In this document: in pieces, positions 36,200-48,377 of the stretch
Numbering within the stretch: position 1 is the stretch's first letter
Layout: every line of letters begins with the position of its first letter
Origin: Lolium rigidum
Lineage: Eukaryota > Streptophyta > Magnoliopsida > Poales > Poaceae
NCBI RefSeq assembly: GCF_022539505.1
Contig: NC_061513.1
Coordinates: forward strand, 351,645,696 to 351,709,695
Direction of reading: 5' to 3'
DNA: 64,000 bases
Notes under the pieces: generated by a model
What the model was told of the DNA's origin: nothing
The model's input: only the letters and a program-made list of their open reading frames with translations
Database searches by the model: none
Made by a program: the position numbers and the translations under genes

Positions 36200-37990
36200 C
36201 ATGTTTTGTGTAGTTATTTGCCGATCTCATATGCCGTTAACTTTCTTGATGTGTTGCTTCGCATGAAGTTTGTTTAAATATTGTACAGTACAAAAGCATT
36301 ATCCGGTCGCTACCATCCTGTTCATTCTACGACACTGTGTGCATCCACATATTTATAGCCTTATACCCATTCATTTGCTGCCAACTTGTTTTTGTCTTGC
36401 ATGCTATTGTCGCCTTGCTTTTATAGTCATGCTATGGGCATTTCCAATCTGCTTGTTCTTATACCACGTCATTAGCTCACCGCTAGGCTGCTAGTTGTTT
36501 TCTCGTGTACTGCTATTCTCACTGCTTGCTTTTATAATCATGCTATGTGCATTTCCAATCTGCTTTCTATTATACCTCGTCTTTAGCTTATATAGTTATT
36601 GCTTTGCGTGCATGTCTGGTCTTTGTATTATCATAGGCCGACTTGTCAATGTTATTTTTCCTAGGGATTGATCATGCGAACCACTTATTAGAACATCCAA
36701 CATTAACGAGCGGGGACGCTAGGGAAGGTTGGAATCTGAGTTCTTGGTTGGTAATTTTGGCGGTTTACTTCCGTTATTATCTATAACCTATATGCATTGT
36801 TCCTTATGCAAGAGATTAACACTTGGAACCCTGCCATAGCAATGCCATTCATGCTTTACTATGTTTACTGCCTATTTGATATGCTTGTCTTGGAGAAGCT
36901 GCGAAGGTGATTTGAACACGACATTTGGTCATTCTTAATGCCGAGTTTACTTTATGTGGAAAACCTTGGCATTACCCTACTCTAAATCTGAATGTACGAA
37001 ATTCGTATCTCATGCAAAGCAACATCTAGTTGGTTTTAATCGATATCCGGTAAATATTGGCTTATTCATTTGGCAGCTCAAGTTTTTTGTTATTTGAAAC
37101 CGAGTGACTTGGTCTTAAATGTGATATCTAAACACGGATTAAGGACAATGGAGCGGGAGGATTAGCATTTCACTTGATGGCTGAACCTAAAATGACGGGC
37201 ATGTTGACCACGACTAGTGCACGCAAGAGAAGGACTGCGGCGAGCCGATATGTGCTTAGTACATGCATCTTATCTTATCTTGTGCTTATTTACTGCTACA
37301 TGCTTTGTTATCGATCTCTACATTGCGTAATACATGTTTGAATAGTTAATTGTTGTAACTATGTTTGCAATGTTACCAGAATGCGGTTTTAATGAAGCGG
37401 TCATCATTAGAAGATAGTCGCCAAAAAGGATGCGTAGCGACCACTGTGCAACATTATGATGTAAGTTTGTGCTTAGTACAAGTTCCATACATTGTCTTAT
37501 TTATGCAACTTGTTATTATCTTATATCTACATTGCATAATAAATGTTTGCATAGTTCATCGTTTAACTCTTTTTGCATTATTATCAGAATGCGGTTTTGA
37601 TGAAGCAATCTTCATTAGAAGTGAGGCCCACAAAAACTTCTGATATTTCTTCGATGCATCTTCTCATAGCCGTCAACCTAGACCATTGCTTTCATCAAAC
37701 GAGTAAATATCTCAAGGTTGTACTTTATAAAAGACATGGTATTGCTTGCTTTAAGATACTGTAGGCGATATGTTGACAAAGAGTACACAAGATTCAATCA
37801 AGGCGATTGCCAAATGTCAACGTGTTATTGATGATGCTAATAGAAGTCCTCAATGATTCTATGTAATTTTTTTATTTGGGCACATGAATTGCCTTGTAAT
37901 TTTCCTACTTGTTTTATTTGTGTATGTAATTGTGTGTATCATTGATATCAGATTTTAGGCTCATGAAATTTAATGCATGTTGACTAGTCA
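36200..37990 (+). other. AT-rich region with a duplicated exon-like block
   Basis: Mostly intron-like. A block containing CAGAATGCGGTTTT-ATGAAGC (translation NAVLMK-SSLE) occurs twice, at about 37377-37460 and 37587-37700, preceded by similar AT-rich DNA (TTGCAT, TAGTTAATTG/TAGTTCATCG). A further exon-like piece with MAEPKMTGMLTTTSARKRRT lies near 37179-37250. The arrangement suggests a small multi-exon gene or transposon gene with a tandemly duplicated exon. Function unknown. Confidence 0.35.
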
Positions 37991-38001
37991 AACAAGTAGG
38001 G

Positions 38002-39240
38002 CACTACAACGAGATTGGGCCGGCCCACTTACGGTAGTGTGGGACCCACTTTCATTTTGGGCCGGCCCGCTTCTTTAGTAGGCCGGCCCGGTTACACGAT
38101 AGTGGGATCCACATGCTTATTGGGCCGGCCCACTATCTTGTTGGGCCGGCCCATTTGGTATATGGTGGTCCCACATGGTAAATGGGCCGGCCCTTTAACG
38201 AGGAAGGTGGGACCCACATGTGCTTTTGGCCGGCCCGCTATCTTGTTGGGCCGGCCCACTTGCTATATGGTGGACCCCACATACTAAATGGGCCGGCCCT
38301 TTAACGGGAAGGTGGGACCCACATGGGTTTTTGGCCGGCCCACTATCTTGTTGGGCCGGCCCACTTGCTATATGGTGGACCCCACATACTAAATGGGTCG
38401 GCCTTTTAACGGGAAGGTGGGACCCACTGTGCTTTTGGCCGGCCCGCTATCTTGTTGGGCCGGCCCACTTGCTATATGGTGGACCCCACACACCAAATGG
38501 GCCGGCCCTTTAACGGGAAAGTGGGACCCACTGTGTTTTTGGCCGACCCACTATCTTGTTGGGCCGGCCCACTTGCTATATGGTGGACCCCACATACTAA
38601 ATGGGCCGACCCTTTAGCTGGAAAGTGGGACCCACTGTGTTTTTGGGCCGGCCCACTTGCTACACGGTGGACCCCACACACTAAATGGGCGGCCCTTTAA
38701 CGGGAAAGTGGGACCCACTTGTGTTTCGGCCGGCCCACTTGCTTCTTGGGCGGCCCGGTAGGCTGTAAGGTGGACCCCACATGTTAAATGGGCCGGCCCA
38801 TTTAAGTTTTGACCGATCAACCTTAGAGGTTAGGCCCGGCCCACGTAACTAATGGGCCGGCCCAGCTATATAGTTGACCGGTCAAACTATGTCGGCTGGC
38901 CCGGCCCGCTTAAGACGTGGCGAGGCCTCGTGTGGGCCTACCATCTACCACGGGGTTTCGGCTAGGTTAACGCCGTTAGCTTGCCGGTTAACGGCGTACG
39001 CCACGTGTCGGTTGCATGACGTCAGCAGTCAACGGGCTCCCGGAAACACTTGCGCAACGGTCCGATTTTCCGTGGCGGAAGGGCGCCCAAGCGCGACGGA
39101 CCGAAAAAAACGTCGTTGGACTTTGCCTGACGCAGTTTCCACAACAGAACCCATATCGTCGGGTTAGGCCCATGGGCGACGAAAAATACCCCTTAGCGGA
39201 CGATTTTGAGACGTTGTCTATCAGAACTTTTCTTGTAGTG
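38002..39240 (+). mobile_element. CACTA-ended segment (possible non-autonomous CACTA element)
   Basis: The right end reads CAGAACTTTTCTTGTAGTG (minus strand CACTACAAGAAAAG), a canonical Triticeae CACTA terminus at 39240. A weaker left end CACTACAACGAGA starts at 38002. The expected 3-bp target duplication is not seen (GGG on the left, ATT on the right), so the left end may belong to another element or the pair may be rearranged. The interior is mainly a GC-rich minisatellite; no transposase is visible. Confidence 0.5.
38020..38870 (+). repeat. ~104-bp GGGCCGGCCC minisatellite
   Basis: TGCTATATGGTGGACCCCAC recurs at 38261, 38366, 38470 and 38574 (105, 104 and 104 bp), with a shorter variant at 38658 and decayed units on both sides. 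Each unit carries two GGGCCGGCCC-type palindromes and one GTGGGACCCAC palindrome. Open frames of 70-97 codons in it are a by-product of the repeat. Confidence 0.9.
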
Positions 39241-39249
39241 ATTGAAGGT

Positions 39250-41925
39250 CTTAATGATAACTTTGGCACGTTTGACTAATACTATTAGAATTATAGTGTC
39301 AAATTTTATGATGGCAAAATGATCGGTGATGAATCAAGAATCCATGTGTCTAATAACATAGTGGATTGCATTACATTTATCCTTTCTATTGACTTAGCAA
39401 ATGTCCTTAGTGATCATGATGTGATTTTTAAGTTTCCCCGGTCAAAATGGAACCAACGAGAAGTTTTGATCAGAGATTTTATTTATGAGCATATGATATA
39501 TGGTATATGACAGTATTCTGACCAACGTTGATTATTGTCATGTCCCATCTTGTATGAAGAATGTTCTTTTCATTATGATACGAATTAGAACACACTTAGC
39601 TTGTTTTGATTCAAATCTTGCAAGCTTTATTATGTTTTATGTTGTTGCTCATAAAAATGTCATCCTTGTTTTAAACAATTGCCAATGGTTCTTCTATCAA
39701 GACATAAAGCCTAAAGCATTCAAATACATTTTGCTTCTTTATATGAACATTTTGTTCTTTGGAACGCAATCATTTTATGTAAGTCTCACCATGTGGTGAG
39801 AATTTTTGTGTCCTCGGGGCATGTATCTTTTGTAATGATTATGTGTGCGATGATCACGGTTATGATGTAAGAAATGTGAGAAATGAGATCTCGTCGAAAT
39901 TGTGGTAAGTTTACCACATTTCGAAGGGGGAAAGGAATGTCTCATTTAATATGGGTCATCATACTCATTTTTCTTACGCCAGAATGATATTGTATTAATT
40001 CTCCGGTATGATGGAACCAACGAGAAGTCCTATTTGGAGAGTGAATGAATGAAAAATCACACTAATGTTTTGACTCCTTTTCATGTTAATGTGATATTAC
40101 TCCCTTATGAACACTATGAAACACACATGAATGATAAAGTGGCAAGTTTGCCATTCTAATGTTGTTTTATGGTGTAACATGTGGCTTATGGTTACATTAC
40201 TGACCAACGTCGTTTATGATCATTTGTCTTGCTCCACTAAAAGTGGTAAGTTTATCAGTACCATGTGGCTCATGATTGTAATTCTGACCAACGTCGTTTA
40301 TAATCATGTGCCACATTAATTTCATCAAGTTCTTTTCCACCTTCTGCCCAACGGTGTTGTGGTTTAGAACTGAAATGAAGTATTATCGAGTTTTTGGAGC
40401 CATGTTCTCCATATAAAGTGATCACGGAGAACTGGAGCTTATGAACATGAATCTTAAGGAGAATTTTCATGAGATCCTTGTTCATACGCATCAGTTATGT
40501 TGGGAGTTATGTAGTCCTAATGCAACACTTGGTGTTGAACTCAACAATTTGCATGTGATAAATAATGTGTGTGAACATTTATCTTGGTGACATTTGCAAT
40601 ATATGATGAAGATAATGAGCTTTAGTGTTGTATGGAACTTAATAGAGTTTCCTGAGTGAGTTAAATAATGGTTGGCCGTATATGGCTCCACAAAAATAAA
40701 TGTGACTCTGAGGAAATCTTGAAAGGATCAAACAAAGAATGTTACAATACTACCTCAAGACGAGGGGGAGTAAGCTACACTACTTTATGTAGATTGAATC
40801 TTATTGGCTATCCAAGGGTTTTTCAATCTTCTAATTATGATATGAAGGATCTTGGTAATGCCTCATACCTTGATGTACTGAGGCTCGCCAAGATATAAGT
40901 CCAATCCAAAAGGAGTATATGTTCTATTATGATGACATACGTTGATGGAGTACAAGAGAGAAAAAGTATGCACTAGTACTCTGTCTCACCTGCTACTAAA
41001 GTTAAGGGCGATAAAGGTGGACATTTAATTGTCCAAGGAACCATTTAAACTGATCAGATAATGCCGGTTCCTTATTGTACAGTTGTCAGAAGCAACATGT
41101 GTTTTAAACTATGAACACGCCCTATTTATGATCGGGATAATTGGCAAAGACACAATAAGTCTAACAAGTGGACCATTTGGAAAAGCCGTCCAAGAGGGTC
41201 TTGCGGTACATGCAAGACAATAAAGGTTACATGCTTATTAATAAGATGTCTACTAACCTCGATATCGTGGGTTATTTAGACATTGTTTCTGCGAGGTGTG
41301 TGGATATTAAGGTTTCCACGTCATGTTAAATCCTCACCTTCGCATGTGGAGCTTACTCTGAGTGGAAAAGCTCCAAATTAATATTGATGGCATTAGTAAT
41401 GTTGCAAAGTATTATGTGGCATGTTAAGAGGCTATTGCGCAGGTTGTATGTCAAAAAGGTTTTATTCCCGAAATTGAAGTGGTAGACAACACTTGTAAAC
41501 CACTTACTGCATTATGAACACGCAGTTTTCTATGCGAGTAACAACAAGTCAAATGGTATTGCCAAAACCATATTGACAATATGTTTCATGTTGTGAAAGA
41601 TAGAATCCAGGATCAAACTATTGTTCTTAAGCATATAAATAAGTTTAGTATTTTTATTTTGGGATCCATTTGTCGAAGGCATATCACTCATTTTATGATT
41701 ATGTTGCCGACATGAGTTGATGGAAAGCCTTTTGATCCTGAAAATAAGGACCGTCAAATAAAACTCCCGTAAAGTATTATGTTTTCTATTTCGATATAGA
41801 ATGATGTACTATAGGTAAAGAGGTTCATTGACATCTCATTGGTCAGTGTAACACTTTATTTTGGTATGTTATTTCTGTTGAGAGTGGACTTATGATGTTT
41901 GTTAACCTTACGATCCAGGGGGAGA
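39250..41925 (+). pseudogene. Decayed Copia retrotransposon (gag/pol remnants)
   Basis: In broken frames the + strand retains Copia pol features: the reverse transcriptase tail signature (YDMKDLGNASYLDVL, near 40838-40885), then an RNase H-like stretch with ASNNKSNG-type and VVKDRIQDQTIVLKHI residues (about 41525-41650). A polypurine tract (AGGGGGAGA) lies at 41917-41925. A possible gag remnant is near 39300-39510 and again near 40000-40300. Frameshifts and stops are frequent and no frame exceeds about 100 codons. The element is old; its left LTR was not identified. Confidence 0.65.
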
Positions 41926-42340
41926 ATATTTGGAAATTGATCTTGGCTAACAACCAAGAGATACGAGAGAGATAAAAAGGGACTTGGTCCAACACGTATA
42001 AAAGGGGACTTGGTCCACCACATCTCACCTCATGCGGGAGCCTTGATCGGAGGCCTCCAAAACCAACTTTTGGTCCCGGTCCCCGGCCCCAACTTACACG
42101 ATATAAAGGAGGCCGAGATAGCCCATGCGGTAGGACTGGCCCGACACGGTGCTAACCACCAAACTACCCGATCCTAAAGTGGTGTTAAGGGGCTTGGAAG
42201 ACCGATATGACCACCGCTGGGCCGGTGTCGGCGGTCATCGATGCTGCTGCTTTCGTGTCTACCATCAGCTCCAAATTCAGCGCAGCAAGCGAGGCCAATC
42301 ATGTCTCTTTGCAAATACCTGTAAGACCATTCCCTAATCC
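41926..42340 (+). mobile_element. 3' LTR-like sequence of the decayed Copia element
   Basis: Directly after the polypurine tract the sequence reads TTTGGAAATTGATCTTGGC, close to a TGTTGGAAATT-type LTR start with the terminal TGT changed. ATATAAAGG near 42100 is a possible TATA box, and GGGACTTGGTCCA is repeated twice near 41980 and 42008. The right end is not defined. Confidence 0.4.
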
Positions 42341-43017
42341 CTCTGTTGTCCACGAATTAGGTGCTCTAAATGCGATCAGTTAATGATAATGTCCTGCCTA
42401 ATGATGAATTAAGTCTAACAGTATGATCACTAACAGCTGTACTGATCCATCGTTTCTAAGTTTGTCCACAATGTTACTAGGACAACTCGGCTGAAACTAC
42501 AGCCTCCTACTGTATAAGATCTCCTAGATAGAGTAGCCAAATTAAGAGCATCTGGTTAAAGATCAAGGTCGCTTCATCATACCCATTTTCACAACCATAG
42601 CAGCAAGCGACCTAGCTTGATTTACACACGAATTTAACAAGGTCAACAAACAGAAGGCTGCGGACTTACATGCATACCAGTAGCAGCTAGCTCAAAGGAA
42701 ACAAAACATGCCGGAGTACAAAGAATATCACAGTGCAATGTCCGCCACTTCCTGATACTCGCAGAATGTGCATTCATTAGGAAACCATAGCACACAGCAG
42801 GAAGGCATATAAGGTCTCACTTCACAGCTGATAACATCACACACTAGCTAGCCGCCACATATATTATTACACGGCCGAGAGAAGATTCACTTAGTCTGAA
42901 CGGCCTGGTGCACATAGTTGACATGGGCAGCCCGGCCTGAGTCCGGCCCAAAGCTCAGCCCAAACATCCCGGGTCTGGGCCTAAAAACAATCGCCCGATG
43001 CCCGGGCCAGACCAGGC
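42341..43017. other. No gene seen downstream of the DUF3615-like pseudogene
   Basis: AT-rich, without recognisable coding sequence. A C-rich segment around 42925-43010 (CCCGGCCTGAGTCCGGCCC, CGATGCCCGGGCC) lies just beyond the gene's stop and could be part of its 3' UTR or a small repeat. Confidence 0.3.
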
Positions 43018-45927
43018 CTAGTTTTTTAGCGTCGCGCTTTTTTCAGCCCAACCCGAAGGATGCTCAGGTACATGTTCTGAAGAGGCAGCCTGATTCAGAT
43101 ACCACGCAAGCTGCACATCTCTCTTGGAACTGAAGTAGATAAGGTCCATCTCTGGCAATTCATTCACGCAGCGGGTTCCATATGGGGTGATATCGTGCGT
43201 GATGTACTCAGAGCGATCTGGATACACAATCTTCCTTGAGGTATGCTCGCCATGGTAAGCAGCGGGCTATTAACAAAAAACAAAACCCAGCCATGGTTCA
43301 AGTAAGAGATATGAAAACGCCTCCATAAACCAATCCAAATTTAGGTGTAGTGCATGCAAGCATGAGAAGACGGAGTACAAGCTGCAAGTATGAAGCAGAT
43401 TGCACGACCCAAAGTACTAAACAAGTGCTATCAGGTACTAATAAGCCATGAGGTGGCAGAAAAGTAGCGGACATACCCACAGACAGATAGGGTAGAGGGC
43501 AGCAGAAGTTTGGCTTTGGCTCACTTGAGACCCAAAATTCGGCGAAGAATAGTGTCCTCTCAAGCTTCAAATCAGAAGTAGCCGTAAAGTTGACGTGGTA
43601 GTGCCTGCCAAATCTGGGGCGGCCTTCTGAGCTTTCCTCCACACCAACGATAATATCAAGTTTATACTTTGGTCCCTACAATAAGCAAGTGTTGGTCAAA
43701 TGAAGGTGAGGCGAATATGCATAGCAGCTAATGGTAGAAAGCAACTTTAATACCTACCCAAAAATGCTTCGACGTGTAATCCTTCAGCACCTGTTCAATC
43801 TGCGAACAGGAACCGCCTCCTTTTCTCGCTCGCACTCTGATCTCTTATTTGACACCATCCTCAAAGCTTCCACAGAAAGTCTAGGAGCTTTCCCCTGGCA
43901 CTCGGTGCTGGATCCGTGGATCTCCAGCACCCGCGGCCTCCAGAACAGGTGTCATCTCATCGAGTAGCAACACAGTATGACTATCTCGAGCCCGAGGTTA
44001 CACAGCAGAGCAACTTGTTTCGCTCAAAAGGCACAAGCAGCAATTGTTGGTGCAGTTCACCCAGCTGAAGGGGCAGAAGGTGTTCACCGGCCAATGGCAA
44101 CTTCGTGGAAGGAGTTTTTCAAGCCTCTCTGTCGATGATGGTAACATGTCAACAATGTTGCATTTTTGCACTGCAGAGTGTCTCCAGAGTAGAATCACTT
44201 GCGCACTAAGAACTGGGGGTCAACAAATGTGGCCAGCTTTGTAAGCCCCTTGAGGGAATAAGCTTGTACGGGAAGCAGCGACGCGGGGTTGAAGATGTCA
44301 ATGCTTAGTTTGTCATCTTCTTGTGTTCAGGTTGTGGGAGAAGGCAGCCATGCCTGAAGTACCAGATGGAGTTGTGCGATGATGTTGGAGACGGGGTCCA
44401 TGGAGCCATAGCGGTGGCCGGCTAAGAGGAAGCTGCGCATGAGGGGGCCCGAGGGTGTGGGCGGCAGCTAGAGCGCCGTGATGTAGAAGTTGTGAATCAT
44501 ACCATGGAGGTACATCTTGAGAGACTGCAGGTAGTCGCCCAGTCGTCGCCACGCACGGGGCCTTGAACAAGATTGCCTGGAGAGCTGCTTTTTTCAGGCA
44601 ATCTTGCTTGAAAAGCTAGTCGAGACAGTCCAGAGTGCAGCGACGAGAGGATGGAGTGACGACCGTGAAAGCTGTAGGTGGTGAGGTGGTGACCCCTGTA
44701 GTAGGGATAGCTTTGGTTTGGCCCGCGTAGCATCCGGGATTATTATTACCAACATGGAAAGACAGTTCATCTATGGCATCATGGCTAATGCCGGTAACAT
44801 AAGGCGGCCTGGTCACCATATTGTAGATTGCTTCAGCATCCTTAGCCATGATAGGAGGAGGAGTACCATCAGCGTAGAAACCTGCTTCTTTAGGGAGGTG
44901 AAAGTCGGCATCTTTGCAGGCCGAACTGGTCTGACCTGAGACCAATGTGCTTGGCGAAGGGTGACCCCTGCTCTGTGGGCCGCCCGCTTGGGGGCGGCAT
45001 GCGTCCACTTTCGGAGTTTGGATCCCGAGTGGTTGCTTCTTCTTCTTTTAACTTGAGCATACAGATCGTATTGGATGAGCATGACGGCAATGAGGGAGAT
45101 TGGCGTTGGCTCGGTAGAGGTATCTGGTGGCCTGTTTGCTGGTGGAGGCATCCGAAGTATGCCACGAGGAAGCACGCACGAGACTGTGGCGGGAGCCTGT
45201 TTGCAATATCGTGCCAGGCGTAGGCACCGCGTTTGGATTTGGGGAAGGCGTTGCGCACTAGTCTTTTGGACCTCTTACCGGCGGGTGGAGAGGAGGAAGC
45301 AGCAGCAGCTGCGGCGGCGGCGTCTTCGGGGAGGAGGGCGAGGGTGTTGAGGATGATGTTGGAGACAGGGTCGAGGAGGCCGAGGCACAAGCCGCCGGTG
45401 GTAGAGGCGGCCGACGAGGTCCGGCATGGTCTCGCAGGGCAGCCGATGGAAGGCCTCCTCGTAGAAGGGGACGATGATGTCGTAGATGGCTTGGGGCAAA
45501 TCCTGGTCGGGAAGAGGAGCTCGACGTCGACGGTGGGCGCATCATCGCCGGCGCCTTCGGGGAGGCAGGTTGGGCTGTGTAAGCACGAAATAAGCCCCCT
45601 CCTCCGAAGAAGGGGAACAGAGCTGGAAGAAGCGGATCCAGACGCCATCAGGGGCGATCCTGACTGCGAGCAGAGCTTGCTTCTTTTGCGTGGCATGGGT
45701 CTGGTCTGGGATGGCCGGTGGCGAGCAGCATGCAAATCTTGCCCTTGCAGCGGGGGAGAGGAGATTAGGGTTTGTTTGGCTTTCTTTCTTTCTTTCTTTC
45801 CCTTGCGGGAGAGGGCCAAGGCACGTTTTGACACCCAATCAACTCTACGTATCAGTACTGTATACTGCAGATCCGTAGGTACAAACGCTACGGACCAGCA
45901 CTGGCCCCTCTCACATCTCTGTTCCAC
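43018..45927 (-). pseudogene. DUF3615-like grass gene, intron-containing, disrupted
   Basis: Minus strand. A 5' frame (45927-44890) contains SNIILNTLALLPED, an Ala run, KRSKRLVRNAFPKSKR and YAWHDIANRL. Homologous-looking sequence then continues in other frames (IQYDLYAQV near 45080; further pieces to 43730). Two exons near the 3' end are well defined: 43675-43477 (acceptor TTATTGTAG, donor G/GTATGT), with the HYHVNFTA...LFFAEFWV...FCCPLP pattern typical of DUF3615; and 43266-43018 (acceptor TTGTTAATAG), with DLIYFSSKRDVQLAWYLNQ and PEHPSGWAE before the stop. DUF3615 proteins are of unknown function and are expanded in grasses. At least two frame changes upstream make this a probable pseudogene, but the clean splice sites suggest recent decay. 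The family name is from memory of its motifs. Confidence 0.55.
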
Positions 45928-46110
45928 CCATCAACATCCCACGCAAATCCTCCAAGACTTTGCTTACTTCACTTCTGCCTGCCTAAAAGAACAATTTTAG
46001 ATCAAACATAATTTGTCAGCATGTGGATTTTTCGAATCCAAAAAACATTGTACGTCGATCCACCAAGGACATATCCACTGTTATTGGAAGACTCAGGAAT
46101 ATAAGTGTAA

Positions 46111-47255
46111 GAGCATCTCCAGCCGCTGGGCTCCTCAGGCCGAAATCCGGCACTATTTAGCGCCGGATGGATGTAATTTTTGATCTAGGGAGGCTCATTT
46201 TCCCAGCGACGAGTCCAGGATGGATGAAATTTTTTGACAAATAACGGCGAATTCAGACAAAACAAGACGAAATTCGTTCAAACATAGGCGAAATTTAAAG
46301 ATATTTAACATATATAGCGCCGCACCGACCACCGCACCGACCGTCACCCAAGTCCAGCAGGTACCGCTGCTGCTCCACCTCCTGCCGCTCCCAGTCCCGC
46401 CTGGACCAGTCGAGCGCGGGGTCCATGAGGATCGCGTTGTCGGCGGGGATGAGGTCGTTGAGCGACCTGGCGATCGCCTCCGCCACCGCGACGTCCTCGG
46501 CACGCTTGGCCTCCTCCTCGGCGAGCTGGGACGCGGCGGTTGCGGCCTCCTTCTTCGAGGTCTTCCTCATGTTGCCGCGCGAGGGAGACGCCGGCTGGTC
46601 GCGGATGACGAGGGCGTCGCTGCTGTGCCCTCTGGTCGGCGGTGGAGAGGCCGGCTCCTTCTTGACGACGGCCAACGTCGAAGGCGGAGGAGCCGATCTG
46701 CCGGACCTCGACGCCGACCTCGACCCAGACGACGAGGAGGATGGCGCCATCCTTCGCGACGTCCAGGAGCTACCGTGTAGGCGCGGCACGATAGGTGCCA
46801 CCTGCGGCGGCATCTCCAGAACGGGGGAATTGCCACCCTCGATGTGCGCGAGCATGTTCTCGAGGGTGTGGCCAGGCCCGCTCCACTAGCGGCGGCGGCC
46901 GGAGGCGTTGTTCATAGCGGGAGGAGGAGGAGGGCCATCGTACGCGGCGAGTTCGCGCTCGTACCTTCACCGGAGGAACTCTGTCCACGCGTTAGTTATC
47001 CGGGAAGAAGCGCTCCTCCGCGCGCTGCTCGTCACTGAGAGTGATGAGCACCATGTCGATCTCCGCCTCCAGGGTGGCGCGACCGATCGGCGGCGGCGGG
47101 ATCGGGACGCCGCCCGCGCTCAGTCGCCAGCCTCCGGGCGCTCGGAAGTCGGGCGGCGCGGGGTAGCCCTCCGCGTGCAGGAGCCTCCCCTCCCATTGGT
47201 GGAGAGAGCGGCGGCCGAAGCCATAGTTCGCCGCACCATCGTTCCCCATTGATCG
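46111..47255. mobile_element. Harbinger-type TE segment, left end visible
   Basis: GAGCATCTCCAGCC at 46111 preceded by TAA matches the terminal repeat and 3-bp target site of many grass PIF/Harbinger elements. A second, independent occurrence of this end type is at 51390. No right terminal copy was found, so the boundary on that side is arbitrary. Confidence 0.45.
46295..47249 (-). pseudogene. Broken grass ORF associated with Harbinger-type DNA, unknown function
   Basis: On the minus strand a frame opens MGNDGAANYGFGRRSLHQW (47249), continues through PAPPDFRAPGGWRLSAGG, and stops at 46992 after RAEERFFPDN. Related sequence resumes in other frames (RYERELAAYDG near 46950; then MLAHIEGGNSPVLEMPP from 46855), followed by Ser-rich sequence, KKEPASPPPTRG, and a helical AEEEAKRAEDVAVAEAIARS stretch, to 46295. 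I recognise this architecture as a recurrent multicopy protein of Triticeae with no assigned function. At least one frameshift and one in-frame stop interrupt it, so this copy is a pseudogene. Its position inside Harbinger-type DNA suggests it travels with the element. Confidence 0.45.
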
Positions 47256-47439
47256 CTAGCACTCGCTCGATGAGATTCGGGAAGAGAGGCGAATAGGGAG
47301 ACTGATATGGGGCGACTTTCGGTCTTCACCGCATCATGTGCTTCATCGCCGAGACGACACGCAAAGGTGAATCTTCTCCTTTATGCGTGCCTAGAATCGC
47401 CTATGTGGAACGATATACTACTTCATACTCCGTCATATC

Positions 47440-48377
47440 TTGATGATAGGAACTCGACGACAAGTACGGCGGGAAGAGAGGACACCATGGATACCCGAGG
47501 ACGCAAGGCCGATGTCACGGAAGCATGGAAGAGAAGGAGGAAGAGGAGCTGGACGCTCCAAGCCGGTACTACCGCCCATCACGGCCGCTACTTCCGCCGA
47601 TGACACAAGGGCCGGAACTACCGCCCGACCCGACCGGTACTTCCGCCCAGATGTCGTCCAAGACCGAAGATGCTCGCGCCGAAGAGCTGCAGTCGGAACT
47701 TCCGCCCGCCGGTACTACCGCCCAAGTTCCGCTCTACTTCCGGAATTGCGCCGAAACGCCCCTGGACAATACTGCAAGCAAGGAGGACGTTTCCGGAAGT
47801 AGGCCGATAGTTCGGCGGTACTACCGCCCCGGCCGGAACTACCGCCCCCAAGGGCCGGTACTTCCGCCCTGACGAGTTTCAGCCAGATCTCAGCCATTGG
47901 CTTGTAACTTACCCCTTCGGCCCCCTTCCTATAAATAGACACCTACCCCCACCTTCATGAGGGAGAGATAATGTTTAGATGAACTTGGCTTATGCCTCTA
48001 TTATCCCCTTGTGGATTAGGGAAACCCCCTCCTTAGATTATCAATCTATTGTATCCCTCCTTATCCGGATCTTTTCTATTCTAGTAATTCTATCTATTGA
48101 GAATCTCTTGCTTTGCAACTCTATTCTCAATTGATCATTTACTCTTTGGGATTATATTTGGATTTGTCGATATTTTGTGAGAGATTCTACTGTTTGGTCT
48201 TTGTCTTGCAATTCTATCGAGTTGGTGGTTCGGGCCAACGAGGATCCCAATTTGTGTGCATGTGTTTGTATCGTGTTCTTCTCGTTCATCCACCTCCCCG
48301 CGAATCCCCCTCCGCAATCACACTCCCTCTGGTCAATTCGTGAGATCGGGCAACCCACACGGGCTCAGCCTGCATCA
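47440..48377 (+). mobile_element. 5' LTR of an element with an initiator-tRNA-Met-type primer site
   Basis: The right end is CCTGCATCA (48377), two bases before TGGTATCAGAGC (48380-48391), the standard primer binding site matching initiator tRNA-Met. A TATA box (CCTATAAATAG) is at 47928-47938 and an AT-rich transcribed part follows. The left boundary is tentative (TGATGATAGG at 47441). The U3 part contains many copies of a ~14-bp motif of the form CCGG(T/A)ACT(A/T)CCGCCC between 47565 and 47872. Confidence 0.6.

Noticed and set aside
38002..38014. Firm pairing of the left CACTACAACGAGA with the right CACTA end at 39240
   Set aside because: The flanking trinucleotides differ (GGG and ATT) and similarity beyond the first eight bases is weak, so the pair is reported only as possible.
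38015..38700. Open frames of 70-97 codons with Gly-Arg-Pro / Trp-Ala-Gly-Pro-Leu repeats
   Set aside because: They are translations of the 104-bp minisatellite, open on both strands.
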